Source: Amycolatopsis oliviviridis
Lineage (GTDB): Bacteria; Actinomycetota; Actinomycetes; Mycobacteriales; Pseudonocardiaceae
Assembly (NCBI RefSeq): GCF_014654365.1
Contig: NZ_BNAY01000001.1
Coordinates: 1,612,001-1,676,000 of the forward strand
Reading direction: 5' to 3'
DNA length: 64,000 nt
Both the position numbers and the translations under genes were made by a program. Of this stretch, positions 17,012-25,159 are shown in pieces. The stretch's first letter is position 1, and every line of letters begins with the position of its first letter. The notes under the pieces are model-generated. The model ran no database searches. It worked only from the letters and a program-made list of their open reading frames with translations, and was not told where the DNA came from.

Positions 17012-17299
17012 ATGCGCGAAACCCTGACCAGAGGACTGGCGGCTTTCCTGGGAGCGTCGGCTTTGCTGGTGTCCGGCGCGGTGCAGGCCGGTGCGGCCGA
17101 GAACACGGTGGAGGTGTGCGGCTTCTACACAGCGGGAGGGCACGCCTACTACAAGCACTGCGGCACCATCCCCGTCGGCGTCTATGTGGACACCTGGGAC
17201 GACAAGAACGAGTGGTGGTATTGCGCTCCCGTCGGCGATGACCGCTACCTCGGCCCCACGAGCAAGATCAGCTGGGCGTCCCACCAGCAGGCCTGCTGA
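17012..17299 (+). CDS. Small secreted cysteine-containing protein (DUF6355-like)
   Basis: A 95-residue precursor with a Sec signal peptide (MRETLTRGLAAFLGASALLV, cleavage near AGA-A about 30). The mature part of about 65 residues has four cysteines and aromatic residues (VCGFYTAGGHAYYKHCG, WWYCAPVGDDRYLGP). The pattern resembles proteins called DUF6355 'natural product biosynthesis' proteins in Amycolatopsis relatives; I recall that name but cannot verify it. It follows the FG-GAP gene by 37 bases and may be in the same transcript. AAAGGTG lies upstream of the ATG. Confidence 0.85.
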   Translation: MRETLTRGLAAFLGASALLVSGAVQAGAAENTVEVCGFYTAGGHAYYKHCGTIPVGVYVDTWDDKNEWWYCAPVGDDRYLGPTSKISWASHQQAC

Positions 17300-17425
17300 C
17301 CCTGCCGGTCACCGCATCGGCGGACTTCTTTCGATCGACACCGCTTTCGATCGACACCGCGCGGGCGGGCTTCGACGCCCGCCCGCGCGGCGCTCCCAGT
17401 TCCGGATGGCACGAAAGGTGCGTTC

Positions 17426-18001
17426 ATGATCAAGCGTATTTTGTCCCTGGCCGCCGCGTTGTCCATCGCGGCGGTGGCGGCAGGTACCGGAACCGCGGCG
17501 GCGGACGCCGCTGCCCCGGACCGTCAGCGTTTCATGATCCAGGCAACGACCGCGGGTCTCAACGCCGCACAAGCGGAATGGCTTCAGCTTGAAGTCGAAC
17601 GCTATCTGGCGACCATGGGCGGAAGACAGACCGCGCCCAACAAGATCGACATCGACGGCGAGGCGGAGGTTCGCATCGCCTTGCCGGGCGAGGAAAGTCC
17701 CCGCGAACTCGGATCTCCGCCCGGAGCCGCGAAGATCCCGGGACCTTGTGACGGCGGAACCGCCTACGGTCACTTCTGCGCCTATTCGGGCACGTTCGGC
17801 AAGGGAACCCAGATCGACATGTACAAATGCGACACCTACCGCATCCCGTGGGCCTCGGTCGGATCCTGGGGGAACAACCAGACGAAGGACACGGTCGCGC
17901 TGTTCCTCAACAACTCGGGATTTCCCATCGATTCCAGCAAAGCCCCGTCCAACAACCACGTATACGACTGGAACCCGGTCCATGACGTGATCAACTGCTG
18001 A
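17426..18001 (+). CDS. Secreted protein of unknown function (I36-like C-terminus)
   Basis: A 191-residue exported protein with signal peptide (KRILSLAAALSIAAVAAGTG, cleavage near ADA-A about 28). A helical prosegment-like region (about 30-70) precedes a C-terminal domain with four cysteines and CDGGTAYGHFCAYSGTFGKG, GSWGNNQTKDTVALFLNN. The last part resembles the crystallin-like inhibitor fold of the protein at 12009-12515 in cysteine spacing and NNQT motif, but similarity is weak. GAAAGGTG precedes the ATG. It is the third secreted product in a row and ends at a strong terminator. Confidence 0.85.
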   Translation: MIKRILSLAAALSIAAVAAGTGTAAADAAAPDRQRFMIQATTAGLNAAQAEWLQLEVERYLATMGGRQTAPNKIDIDGEAEVRIALPGEESPRELGSPPGAAKIPGPCDGGTAYGHFCAYSGTFGKGTQIDMYKCDTYRIPWASVGSWGNNQTKDTVALFLNNSGFPIDSSKAPSNNHVYDWNPVHDVINC

Positions 18002-18010
18002 CCGGCGACA

Positions 18011-18048
18011 CGAGAGGCCCCGCGGACAGCCGTCCGCGGGGCCTCTCG
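18011..18048. terminator. Bidirectional terminator hairpin
   Basis: Perfect 17-base arms (CGAGAGGCCCCGCGGAC, 18011-18027, and its complement 18032-18048) are separated by four bases. It lies between the convergent secreted-protein gene and pdxS. Confidence 0.88.
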
Positions 18049-18065
18049 ATCGACCGAGCCGGTGC

Positions 18066-18980
18066 TTACCAGCCGCGCTCGGAAAGGCGGTGCGGCTCGG
18101 GCACGTCGTCGACGTTGATGCCGACCATCGCTTCCCCGAGACCGCGCGAAACCTTCGCGATGACGTCCGGGTCGTCGTGGAACGTGGTGGCCTTGACGAT
18201 CGCTTCGGCGCGCTGCGCCGGGTTGCCCGACTTGAAGATGCCGGAGCCGACGAACACGCCTTCGGCACCGAGCTGCATCATCATCGCGGCGTCGGCCGGG
18301 GTCGCGATACCGCCCGCGGTGAACAGCACGACGGGGAGCTTGCCCTTCTCGGCGACCTCCTTGACGAGCTCGTACGGAGCCTGGAGTTCCTTTGCCGCAA
18401 CATAAAGCTCGTCCTCGGGGAGCGACGAGAGGCGACGCAGCTCCGCGCGGATCTTGCGCATGTGCGTGGTCGCGTTCGAGACGTCGCCGGTGCCGGCCTC
18501 ACCCTTGGAGCGGATCATCGCCGCGCCCTCGTTGATCCGGCGCAGCGCCTCGCCGAGGTTGGTCGCACCACAGACGAAGGGCACGGTGAAGGCCCACTTG
18601 TCGATGTGGTTCTCGTAGTCGGCCGGGGTCAGCACCTCGGACTCGTCGATGTAGTCGACCCCGAGCGACTGCAGCAGCTGCGCCTCGACGAAGTGGCCGA
18701 TGCGGGCCTTCGCCATGACGGGGATCGAGACGGCCTCGATGATGCCGTCGATCAGGTCCGGGTCGCTCATCCGCGCGACACCGCCCTGCGCGCGGATGTC
18801 CGCGGGGACCCGCTCGAGCGCCATCACCGCGACGGCGCCGGCGTCTTCGGCGATCTTCGCCTGCTCGGCGGTGACCACGTCCATGATCACACCGCCCTTG
18901 AGCATCTCCGCCATCCCGCGCTTGACCCGGGCGGTGCCGGTGAGCGAGGTGGTGGCCGTGTTCGTGGAGTCGTCAGACAC
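18066..18980 (-). CDS. pdxS: PdxS, pyridoxal 5'-phosphate synthase lyase subunit
   Basis: PdxS condenses ribose 5-phosphate, glyceraldehyde 3-phosphate and ammonia (supplied by PdxT) into PLP. The 304-residue TIM barrel keeps the expected lysines and motifs: [70 protein letters not shown] and [16 protein letters not shown]. The GTG at 18980 is chosen because upstream residues are not PdxS-like and AAAGGTC precedes it. It lacks an adjacent pdxT, which lies 14 kb away. Confidence 0.97.
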   Translation of the reverse strand: MSDDSTNTATTSLTGTARVKRGMAEMLKGGVIMDVVTAEQAKIAEDAGAVAVMALERVPADIRAQGGVARMSDPDLIDGIIEAVSIPVMAKARIGHFVEAQLLQSLGVDYIDESEVLTPADYENHIDKWAFTVPFVCGATNLGEALRRINEGAAMIRSKGEAGTGDVSNATTHMRKIRAELRRLSSLPEDELYVAAKELQAPYELVKEVAEKGKLPVVLFTAGGIATPADAAMMMQLGAEGVFVGSGIFKSGNPAQRAEAIVKATTFHDDPDVIAKVSRGLGEAMVGINVDDVPEPHRLSERGW

Positions 18981-19109
18981 TGCTGGACCTTTCGGAAAGC
19001 GCGCGAGGTGGGATGACATCTCCGAGGGTAGGCCGCTTTTGGACCTCTGAAGCAGGCCAGTTCGCGGCGATTTCAGCAGTCCACTGGGTGATCTGGCCCG
19101 CACTCACCC

Positions 19110-19173
19110 CGCGTTTCGTCCTCTGGTTGCGGTGCTTCGACGTCGAACTACCGCAATCAGAGGACGAAACGCG
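19110..19173. repeat. Imperfect 64-bp palindrome, family A (CGTCCTCTG...)
   Basis: Arms of about 32 bases (left starting CGCGTTTCGTCCTCTGG, right ending CAGAGGACGAAACGCG) pair with a few mismatches and no loop. Sequence and position just beyond the FAD oxidase stop place it in the same family as 22892-22959 and 23442-23506. It probably terminates the oxidase transcript. Confidence 0.78.
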
Positions 19174-19181
19174 TCAGGAAG

Positions 19182-20606
19182 TCAGCGGGCCAGGCCCTGC
19201 TCGAAGGCGAACAGGCCGTCCGGGTCGTACTTCCGCGCCACCCGCCGCAGCCGCGGCAGGCTTTCGCCGTAGTACGCGTTCGCCCAGTCCGGCATCTCCG
19301 GGTCGATGTAGTTGACGTACCCGGCCTGCCCGTACTCCCGGCCGAGTTCGTCCCGCACCCGGCCGATCTCTCGCCGTGCCTTCGCCTCGCCACCGTCCAG
19401 GCCGCGGGTGATCTGGATGCTGCCCAGCGCGGATCGATGTGGGAAGCACGACTCGCTCGACGGCACCCGCGCGATCGCGCCACCGTAAGCGTCCACGATC
19501 GAGTACAGCCGAGGATCGCTCGCCAGCAACGCCGCCAGCGCGTCGGGGTCGGGCACCTTGTGGGTCAGCATTCTCGAAGTGGCCACGTACTCCCCGCGCT
19601 GATCGACCGCCGCGGGGAAGTGGACCTCTTCGGCGAAGGCGCGCATGGTGGCGAGGTGGCCTTGTTCGGTCACCTCACGCGTGAGCGGCTCGACGCCGAC
19701 GCGGCGGACGAGGTCGTCGAGCAGCGGGTTCACCTGCGCGGCACGGCCCACGAAACAACCGCCGCAGTTCGCGGCCGTGGCGCCGAGCCCCATCCCGGAC
19801 CACAGTTCGTCCGGCATCGCGGGCTGCCACTCCTGCCAAGCCGCGACCAGTGCGGCCAGTGCGGCGGGCGGGAAGACCAGGTTGAAGTTCGTCAGCGTGC
19901 GCGCGGCCGCCGTCTTGAAGGTGAACGACGTGACGATGCCGAAGTTGCCGCCACCACCGCCGCGCAACGCCCACAGCAGGTCCGGCGCGGTCTCCGCCGA
20001 TACCAGGCGCAGCTTCCCGTCCGCGCCGACGAACCGCACGGACTCAAGGTTGTCGCAGGTCAGACCGTACTTGCGGCCCAGGACGCCGATCCCGCCACCC
20101 AGGGTCAGTCCCGCGATGCCGACCTGCGGGCAACTGCCCGCCGGGAGCGCGCGGCCCGCCGCCGCCAGCGCCTCGTACACGTGACCGAGGGCCGCGCCCG
20201 CCCCGATCGCGGCCCGGCCGCCCGGCAGGATCTCGATCGCGTTCAGCCGGGACAGATCGACGATGAGCCCTCTGTCCACAATGGAATAACCGACGTAACT
20301 GTGCCCGCCCGAGCGGGCCGCGATCGGCACGTGGTGCCGCGCCGCGAAATCCACGCAGCGCCGGACGTCGTCCTCGTTCGCACATACCGCCACACCGGCG
20401 GGCAGCCGGTGGTCGTACAGCGAGAAGAACCCGAGCCGCGCTTCGTCGTAGCCGGGCTCACCGGGCCGGAAGAGCGTGCCCGCCAATCTGGCGCGTAACC
20501 GCTCCCATTCGTCCCCGCCGCCGTGCCCGGGGATCGCCGCGGTCGCCGACGCCAGCACCGGCACCGCTCCTGCCAGTCGTAACACCGTTCGTCTGTCGAG
20601 CTCCAT
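19182..20606 (-). CDS. Bicovalent-flavin FAD-binding oxidase (berberine-bridge-enzyme-like), Tat-type export
   Basis: A 474-residue oxidoreductase. The N-terminus MELDRRTVLRLAG is a twin-arginine signal, so the protein is probably exported folded. The PCMH flavin domain has His102 in ARSGGHSYVGYS and Cys159 in PAGSCPQVGIAG, the two residues that hold FAD covalently at both ends in this family, and GGGIGVLGRKYGLTCDN. The C-terminal BBE segment has YVNYIDPEMPDWANAYYGE. Such enzymes oxidise sugars, alkaloids or antibiotics; the substrate is not predictable. The start ATG at 20606 is natural. It follows the conserved pdxS upstream boundary as an inserted gene. Confidence 0.93.
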   Translation of the reverse strand: MELDRRTVLRLAGAVPVLASATAAIPGHGGGDEWERLRARLAGTLFRPGEPGYDEARLGFFSLYDHRLPAGVAVCANEDDVRRCVDFAARHHVPIAARSGGHSYVGYSIVDRGLIVDLSRLNAIEILPGGRAAIGAGAALGHVYEALAAAGRALPAGSCPQVGIAGLTLGGGIGVLGRKYGLTCDNLESVRFVGADGKLRLVSAETAPDLLWALRGGGGGNFGIVTSFTFKTAAARTLTNFNLVFPPAALAALVAAWQEWQPAMPDELWSGMGLGATAANCGGCFVGRAAQVNPLLDDLVRRVGVEPLTREVTEQGHLATMRAFAEEVHFPAAVDQRGEYVATSRMLTHKVPDPDALAALLASDPRLYSIVDAYGGAIARVPSSESCFPHRSALGSIQITRGLDGGEAKARREIGRVRDELGREYGQAGYVNYIDPEMPDWANAYYGESLPRLRRVARKYDPDGLFAFEQGLAR

Positions 20607-20781
20607 CGCTCATCCCCCACCCTCGGATTCGGTTCGGATTCGCCTCCGGGTGTCCGCCATCGAGCATAACGGCGCGTCGACATTCGGGGGTTCCCTCGCC
20701 GGTCGCCTTGCCGCGACGGCCGTCGCGGGTGTGTGATCGAGGACACACCTGTACGCGGCATCGTGTGGTGAGGAGACCGGC

Positions 20782-22890
20782 ATGGCCGACAAACAGAGCA
20801 AGAACGGAGACTCCGGGGCCGCCGTCGCTGTGGACGACCCGGCGAAAGTGCGCAACGTCGTCCTGGTCGGCCCGTCGGGATCAGGCAAGACGACCCTCGC
20901 CGAGGCGCTGCTCGCCGCGTCCGGCACGGTGACACGGGCGGGCTCCGTCGTGGAAGGCACCACGGTCTGCGACCACGACCCCGCCGCGGTCCGGCAGCAA
21001 CGATCGGTCGGCCTTTCGGTCGCGCCGGTGCTGCACCAGGACCACAAGATCAACCTCATCGACACCCCCGGGTACGCCGATTTCGTCGGCGAACTGCGGG
21101 CCGGGCTGCGCGCCGCCGACGCGGCGCTGTTCGTGGTCTGCGCGGCGGAAGGCGTTGACGCGGCGACGATCGCGGTCTGGGAGGAATGCGCGGCCGTCGG
21201 GATGCCGAGGGCGGTGATCGTCTCCCGGCTCGATCATCACCGCGCCGACCCCGAAGGCGAGATCGCGGCCTGCCAGGCCGCCTTCGGCGCCGGCGTCCTC
21301 CCGCTGTACCTGCCCGCGCGCGACGGGCTCGTCGGGCTCATCACGCGTCGCTACTTCGACTACTCGCAAGGCTTCCCGCCCGAGGTCGGCGAGCCGGCCG
21401 GGGACGATCTCGCGCGGATGACCGAGGCCCGCAACGAACTGATCGAGGGAGTCATCGCCGAGAGCGAGGACGAGTCCTTGATGGATCGGTACCTCTCCGG
21501 CGAGGAGATCCCCGAAGAAACGCTGATCGCCGACCTGGAGACCGCCGTCGCCCGAGGGTCCTTCCATCCGGTGATCCCGGTGTGCGCGACGACCGGCGTC
21601 GGGCTCGCCGAAGTCCTCGACGGGATCGTGCGCGCCTTCCCGTCGCCGCTGGAACACGTCCCGCCGGAGGTCACCTCGCCGACCGGCGAACCGCACGCGA
21701 GTCTCCGCGCCGATCCCGCGGGCCCGCTCGCGGCCGAGGTGGTCCGGACCGCGGTCGACTCCTATGTCGGCAGGGTGTCGCTGGTGCGGGTGTTCTCCGG
21801 GACGCTTCGCCCGGAGCGGCCCGTCCACGTCTCGGGTCACGGCCTCGCCGAACGCGGGCACGAAGACCACGACGCCGACGAGCGGGTCGCGCATCTTTAC
21901 TCGCCGCTCGGCGCGAACCTGCGCGAAGTCCCGTACTGCGTCGCGGGCGATCTCTGCGCGCTCACCAAGGTCGGCTCGGCGGAAACGGGCGACACCGTCT
22001 CCTCGCCCGAAGACCCGTTGATCATGAAACCGTGGACGATGCCGGAACCGCTCCTGCCGGTCGCCGTCATCGCGAAGACACGCAGCGACGAGGACACACT
22101 CGCGCGCAATCTCTCGCGGCTCGTCGCGGGTGATCCGACACTGCGGCTCGACCGCAACGCCGAAACCAACCAGCTGGTGTTGTGGTGCATGGGCGAGGCG
22201 CACGCCGATGTCGTGCTGTCGCGGCTGCGCGCGGGCGGCGCCGATGTGGACACCGAACCCGTTCGCATCAGCCTGCGCTCGACCTTCGCCGGACCGGGTC
22301 GCGGGCACGGGCGGCACGTCAAGCAGTCCGGCGGTCACGGCCAGTTCGCCGTCTGCGACATCGAAGTCCAGCCGCTGCCGAGAGGTTCGGGCTTCGAGTT
22401 CGTGGACAAGGTCGTCGGCGGTTCGGTGCCCCACCAGTTCATCCCGAGCGTCGAAAAGGGAGTACGGGCCCAGGCCCAGCGAGGGCTCGTCGACGGCCAT
22501 CCGCTGATCGACATCCGGGTGACCCTCGTCGACGGCAAGGCGCACAGCGTCGACTCGTCGGACGCCGCGTTCCAGACGGCGGGTGCGCTGGCGTTGAAGG
22601 AGGCCGCCGCGGCGGGCAAGATCTCGCTGCTCGAACCGCTCGAAGAAGTGGCCGTGCGGCTTCCGGACGAGCATCTGGGCACCGTCCTGGGTGACCTCTC
22701 GTCCCGGCGTGGCCGCGTGCTGGGCACCGAAGCCGACGAGGGTGGCCGCACGATCATCCGTGCCGAGGTGCCCGCGGTGGAACTCCTGCGCTACGCGATC
22801 GACCTACGTTCACTGACCTCGGGCACGGCGACGTTCACCCGCAGGCACGCCCGGTTCGAGCCGATGCCGGAAGGAGCGATAGCGAACTGA
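20782..22890 (+). CDS. EF-G-like GTPase of the EF-G2 (FusA2) type
   Basis: A 702-residue translation-factor-like GTPase with the five-domain EF-G layout. The P-loop GPSGSGKTT is at about 34-42 and DTPGYADFVGEL forms G3. The G2 region reads RQQRSVGLSVAP instead of the EF-G RGITI, and G4 reads SRLDH rather than NKxD, so nucleotide specificity is unusual. Domains III-V contain GRGHGRHVKQSGGHGQFAVC, as in EF-G. Mycobacterial EF-G2 homologues bind GTP without supporting translocation, so the role is uncertain. The gene is convergent with the XdhC-like gene and ends at a family A palindrome. Confidence 0.93.
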   Translation: MADKQSKNGDSGAAVAVDDPAKVRNVVLVGPSGSGKTTLAEALLAASGTVTRAGSVVEGTTVCDHDPAAVRQQRSVGLSVAPVLHQDHKINLIDTPGYADFVGELRAGLRAADAALFVVCAAEGVDAATIAVWEECAAVGMPRAVIVSRLDHHRADPEGEIAACQAAFGAGVLPLYLPARDGLVGLITRRYFDYSQGFPPEVGEPAGDDLARMTEARNELIEGVIAESEDESLMDRYLSGEEIPEETLIADLETAVARGSFHPVIPVCATTGVGLAEVLDGIVRAFPSPLEHVPPEVTSPTGEPHASLRADPAGPLAAEVVRTAVDSYVGRVSLVRVFSGTLRPERPVHVSGHGLAERGHEDHDADERVAHLYSPLGANLREVPYCVAGDLCALTKVGSAETGDTVSSPEDPLIMKPWTMPEPLLPVAVIAKTRSDEDTLARNLSRLVAGDPTLRLDRNAETNQLVLWCMGEAHADVVLSRLRAGGADVDTEPVRISLRSTFAGPGRGHGRHVKQSGGHGQFAVCDIEVQPLPRGSGFEFVDKVVGGSVPHQFIPSVEKGVRAQAQRGLVDGHPLIDIRVTLVDGKAHSVDSSDAAFQTAGALALKEAAAAGKISLLEPLEEVAVRLPDEHLGTVLGDLSSRRGRVLGTEADEGGRTIIRAEVPAVELLRYAIDLRSLTSGTATFTRRHARFEPMPEGAIAN

Positions 22891-22891
22891 A

Positions 22892-22959
22892 CCCGCATTC
22901 AGTCCTCTGAATGCGGTACTTGCGTGTGCATGGAGCGCATTCAGAGGACTAAATGCGGG
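22892..22959. repeat. Inverted repeat, family A (GTCCTCTGAATGCG)
   Basis: 24-base arms at 22892-22915 and 22936-22959 pair with one mismatch. The arm core is AGTCCTCTGAATGCG. It lies between the convergent EF-G2-like and XdhC-like genes and overlaps the XdhC stop. A bidirectional terminator role is likely. Confidence 0.82.
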
Positions 22960-23428
22960 GTGACGGAAACTCGAAGCCGCCCGGCCGTCCGTTCCGGTCC
23001 GCCACGAGGCCGGCCAGCGTGGCGACGGCGATCTCAGGCGGTGTGCGGGAGCCGATGTTCAACCCCACCGGGCGATGCACGCGGGCGATCTCGGGATCCG
23101 GCACGCCCAGGGCTTTGAGCGCGGCGACATGCGGACCGGCGTGGCGAGGGTTGCCGAGAACGCCGACCCACCGGGCCGGGTGGTCCAGCACGGCCTTGAG
23201 TACTTCGCCGAGTTCGAGCCGGTTGTGATCGGTGACGACCACGTCGGCGTCCGGACCGAGTTCCGGCACCATCGTGACGGTCTCGAAGCCGCCCTCGACG
23301 TCTGTCGCCCGTGCGCCGTCCGGCTCGAACAACACCGGCGTGTACCCGAGATCCTTGCCGTAGCGCAGGAGGAACGACGCCACCGGCGTCGCGAACACCG
23401 CCACCAAGACCCGCTGCTCTCCGCTCAC
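22949..23428 (-). CDS. XdhC-family NAD(P)-binding domain protein
   Basis: A 159-residue protein matching the C-terminal Rossmann domain of XdhC/CoxF proteins, which help insert molybdenum cofactor into xanthine or CO dehydrogenases. Visible motifs are VLVAVFATPVASFLLRYGKDLGY, then DADVVVTDHN and WVGVLGNPRHAGPHVAAL, and GLNIGSRTPPEIAVATLAG at the end. The N-terminal XdhC domain is absent, so this is the short form. A GTG at 23428 is favoured because the in-frame ATG at 23446 falls inside a palindrome. No molybdoenzyme genes are nearby. Confidence 0.85.
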   Translation of the reverse strand: MSGEQRVLVAVFATPVASFLLRYGKDLGYTPVLFEPDGARATDVEGGFETVTMVPELGPDADVVVTDHNRLELGEVLKAVLDHPARWVGVLGNPRHAGPHVAALKALGVPDPEIARVHRPVGLNIGSRTPPEIAVATLAGLVADRNGRPGGFEFPSPRI

Positions 23429-23441
23429 GCCCCCATCCTGC

Positions 23442-23506
23442 CGCATTTCGTCCTCTGAATGCGGTAGTTCGGGTTGCCAACTACCGCATTCAGAGGACGA
23501 AATGCG
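23442..23506. repeat. Perfect 28-bp stem, family A
   Basis: Arms at 23442-23469 and 23479-23506 are perfectly complementary with a nine-base loop (CGGGTTGCC). The arm contains TTCGTCCTCTGAATGCGGTAGTT. It lies between the end of the membrane-protein gene and the start of the XdhC-like gene. It is the best conserved of the family A copies. Confidence 0.88.
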
Positions 23507-23512
23507 AAGGGG

Positions 23513-23995
23513 TCAGAGGTCGGGCTCGGCGATTTCGAAGTATTCCGGGAGCGGGGCGGTCCCGGCGAGGCCGAAATACCGGACCTTCCGGCGCCTCCGC
23601 AGATGCAGTGTGTCCCGGACGGCGTCGTTGTGCACGCGGCGCGCGATGACGACGCGGTGTTCGGCGTCGGTCAGCTCCTCGGCCAGCGGCGGTGGCAAGG
23701 TCGCTCGGTCGACGCGGGCCAGCCGGAGTGTCAGTTCGCTCTCCTCGGCTTCGCGGTCCGGCCTCTTCGCCCGCTCCGCACGCTCGGCCAGGCCGCGCAG
23801 ATCCTCGTCGCCCAGGATCGCGGCGGCCGCCCTGGCGACGACCGCGCGCCGCGCGAGGGCGGCGTCGAGCGCCGCCCAGCCCGCGTCCGTGCGGACGTGC
23901 AGCCGGTCCAGCCGGTTCGCCGTCGCGAGCAGGAACAGCCCACCCAGTACCACGATCGCGGCCACCAGGCCACCGATCCACACCCAGGTCGTCAT
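23513..23995 (-). CDS. LemA-like single-pass membrane protein
   Basis: A 160-residue protein with one N-terminal membrane helix (VWIGGLVAAIVVLGGLFLLA, about 5-25) followed by a cytoplasmic helical domain (ANRLDRLHVRTDAGWAALDAALARR) resembling LemA. A charged stretch follows (AERAKRPDREAEESELTLRL). Its ATG overlaps the pimA stop (ATGA), so it is the last gene of the pgsA - acyltransferase - pimA transcription unit. A mycobacterial gene (Rv2609c) sits in the same place. Function unknown. Confidence 0.82.
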   Translation of the reverse strand: MTTWVWIGGLVAAIVVLGGLFLLATANRLDRLHVRTDAGWAALDAALARRAVVARAAAAILGDEDLRGLAERAERAKRPDREAEESELTLRLARVDRATLPPPLAEELTDAEHRVVIARRVHNDAVRDTLHLRRRRKVRYFGLAGTAPLPEYFEIAEPDL

Positions 23996-25137
23996 CGGCT
24001 GAACTCGCGTTCACCGGCGCCGACCCGCCGGGGGTCGGCGGCGATCGCCGTCTCGTACACCCGCAGGACCTGCGTGGTGACCACGGACCAGTCGAACATC
24101 GCGACCCGCTCCCCCGCGGCCGCCGCCAGCGACGCCCGCCGTGCCGGGTCGCCGAGCAGCTCACGCAATCCATCGGCCAGCGCCGCCGCGTCGCCGGTCT
24201 CGGTCAGCAGCCCGGCCTTGCCGTCGTCGAGGACCCGGCGGAACGAGTCCAGGCCGCTCGCCAGCACCGGAGTGCCCGCCGCCATCGCCTCGGTGAGGAT
24301 CATCCCGAAACTCTCGCCGCCCGTGTTCGGCGCGCAGTAGACGTCGACGCTGCGCAGCGCACGGGCCTTCGTCTCGTCGTCGACTTGGCCGAGCAGGTCG
24401 ATGTGCGGCGCCAGTTCCGGCCCCGCCTCGCGCCGGAGTTGATCGGCGTCGCCGCGGCCGACCACCAGCAGCCGCAGCTCCTCGTACTCCGGCAACAGCA
24501 TCCGCAGCGCCTCCAGCAGGACACCCATCCCCTTGCGGGGCTCGGTGTACCGCCCGACGAAGCCGACCGTGCCCCCGGCTCGCGGATAGCCGTCCAGCGG
24601 GAGCGCGCGGGAGAAGAAGTCGACGTCGACGCCGTTGGGCACCTCGACCGCGTCGCCGCCGGCGTGCTCGACCTGGACCCGGCGGGCCAGCGCCGAAACC
24701 GCGATCCGCGCGGTGATCTTCTCCAGCAGCGGCCGGAGCACCGGCTGGAACGCCGCGAGGGTGCGCGAACGGGTGGTCGCGGTGTGGAAGGTCGCCACGA
24801 TCGGACCGTCCGCGACCTTCAGTGCCAGCAGGGAGAGACTCGGCGCGGCGGGCTCGTGCAGGTGCAGGACGTCGAAGTCGCCGTCGCGGATCCACCGCCG
24901 CACGCGGGCGTAGGACACCGGGCCGAACTGCAGCCGTGCGACCGAGCCGTTGTACGGGATGCCGAGCGCCTTCCCGGCGGGGACGACGAAATCCGGGACG
25001 TCGGAGTCCTCGTCCGCCGGGGCGAGGACCGAGACCTCGTGCCCGCGCGCCAGCAGTGCCTTCGCGAGGTCGATGACGTGGCCCTGCACACCGCCCGGCA
25101 CGTCGAACGAGTAAGGGCAGACGATCCCGATCTTCAT
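23992..25137 (-). CDS. pimA: PimA, phosphatidylinositol alpha-mannosyltransferase
   Basis: PimA is a GT-B glycosyltransferase that adds the first mannose from GDP-mannose to phosphatidylinositol on the cytoplasmic membrane face, starting PIM synthesis. The 381-residue protein begins MKIGIVCPYSFDVPGGVQGH. Other marks are HLHEPAAPSLSLLAL (catalytic region), FHTATTRSR, RIAVSALARR, VGRYTEPRKGM and the E-x7-E-type GGESFGMILTEAMAAG. The ATG at 25137 is used because mycobacterial PimA starts at the same place; a longer frame adds only six residues. It is coupled to the membrane protein downstream and lies 22 bases after the acyltransferase. Confidence 0.96.
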   Translation of the reverse strand: MKIGIVCPYSFDVPGGVQGHVIDLAKALLARGHEVSVLAPADEDSDVPDFVVPAGKALGIPYNGSVARLQFGPVSYARVRRWIRDGDFDVLHLHEPAAPSLSLLALKVADGPIVATFHTATTRSRTLAAFQPVLRPLLEKITARIAVSALARRVQVEHAGGDAVEVPNGVDVDFFSRALPLDGYPRAGGTVGFVGRYTEPRKGMGVLLEALRMLLPEYEELRLLVVGRGDADQLRREAGPELAPHIDLLGQVDDETKARALRSVDVYCAPNTGGESFGMILTEAMAAGTPVLASGLDSFRRVLDDGKAGLLTETGDAAALADGLRELLGDPARRASLAAAAGERVAMFDWSVVTTQVLRVYETAIAADPRRVGAGEREFSR

Positions 25138-25159
25138 GACCCGCGCCTGAGCCATCGGC

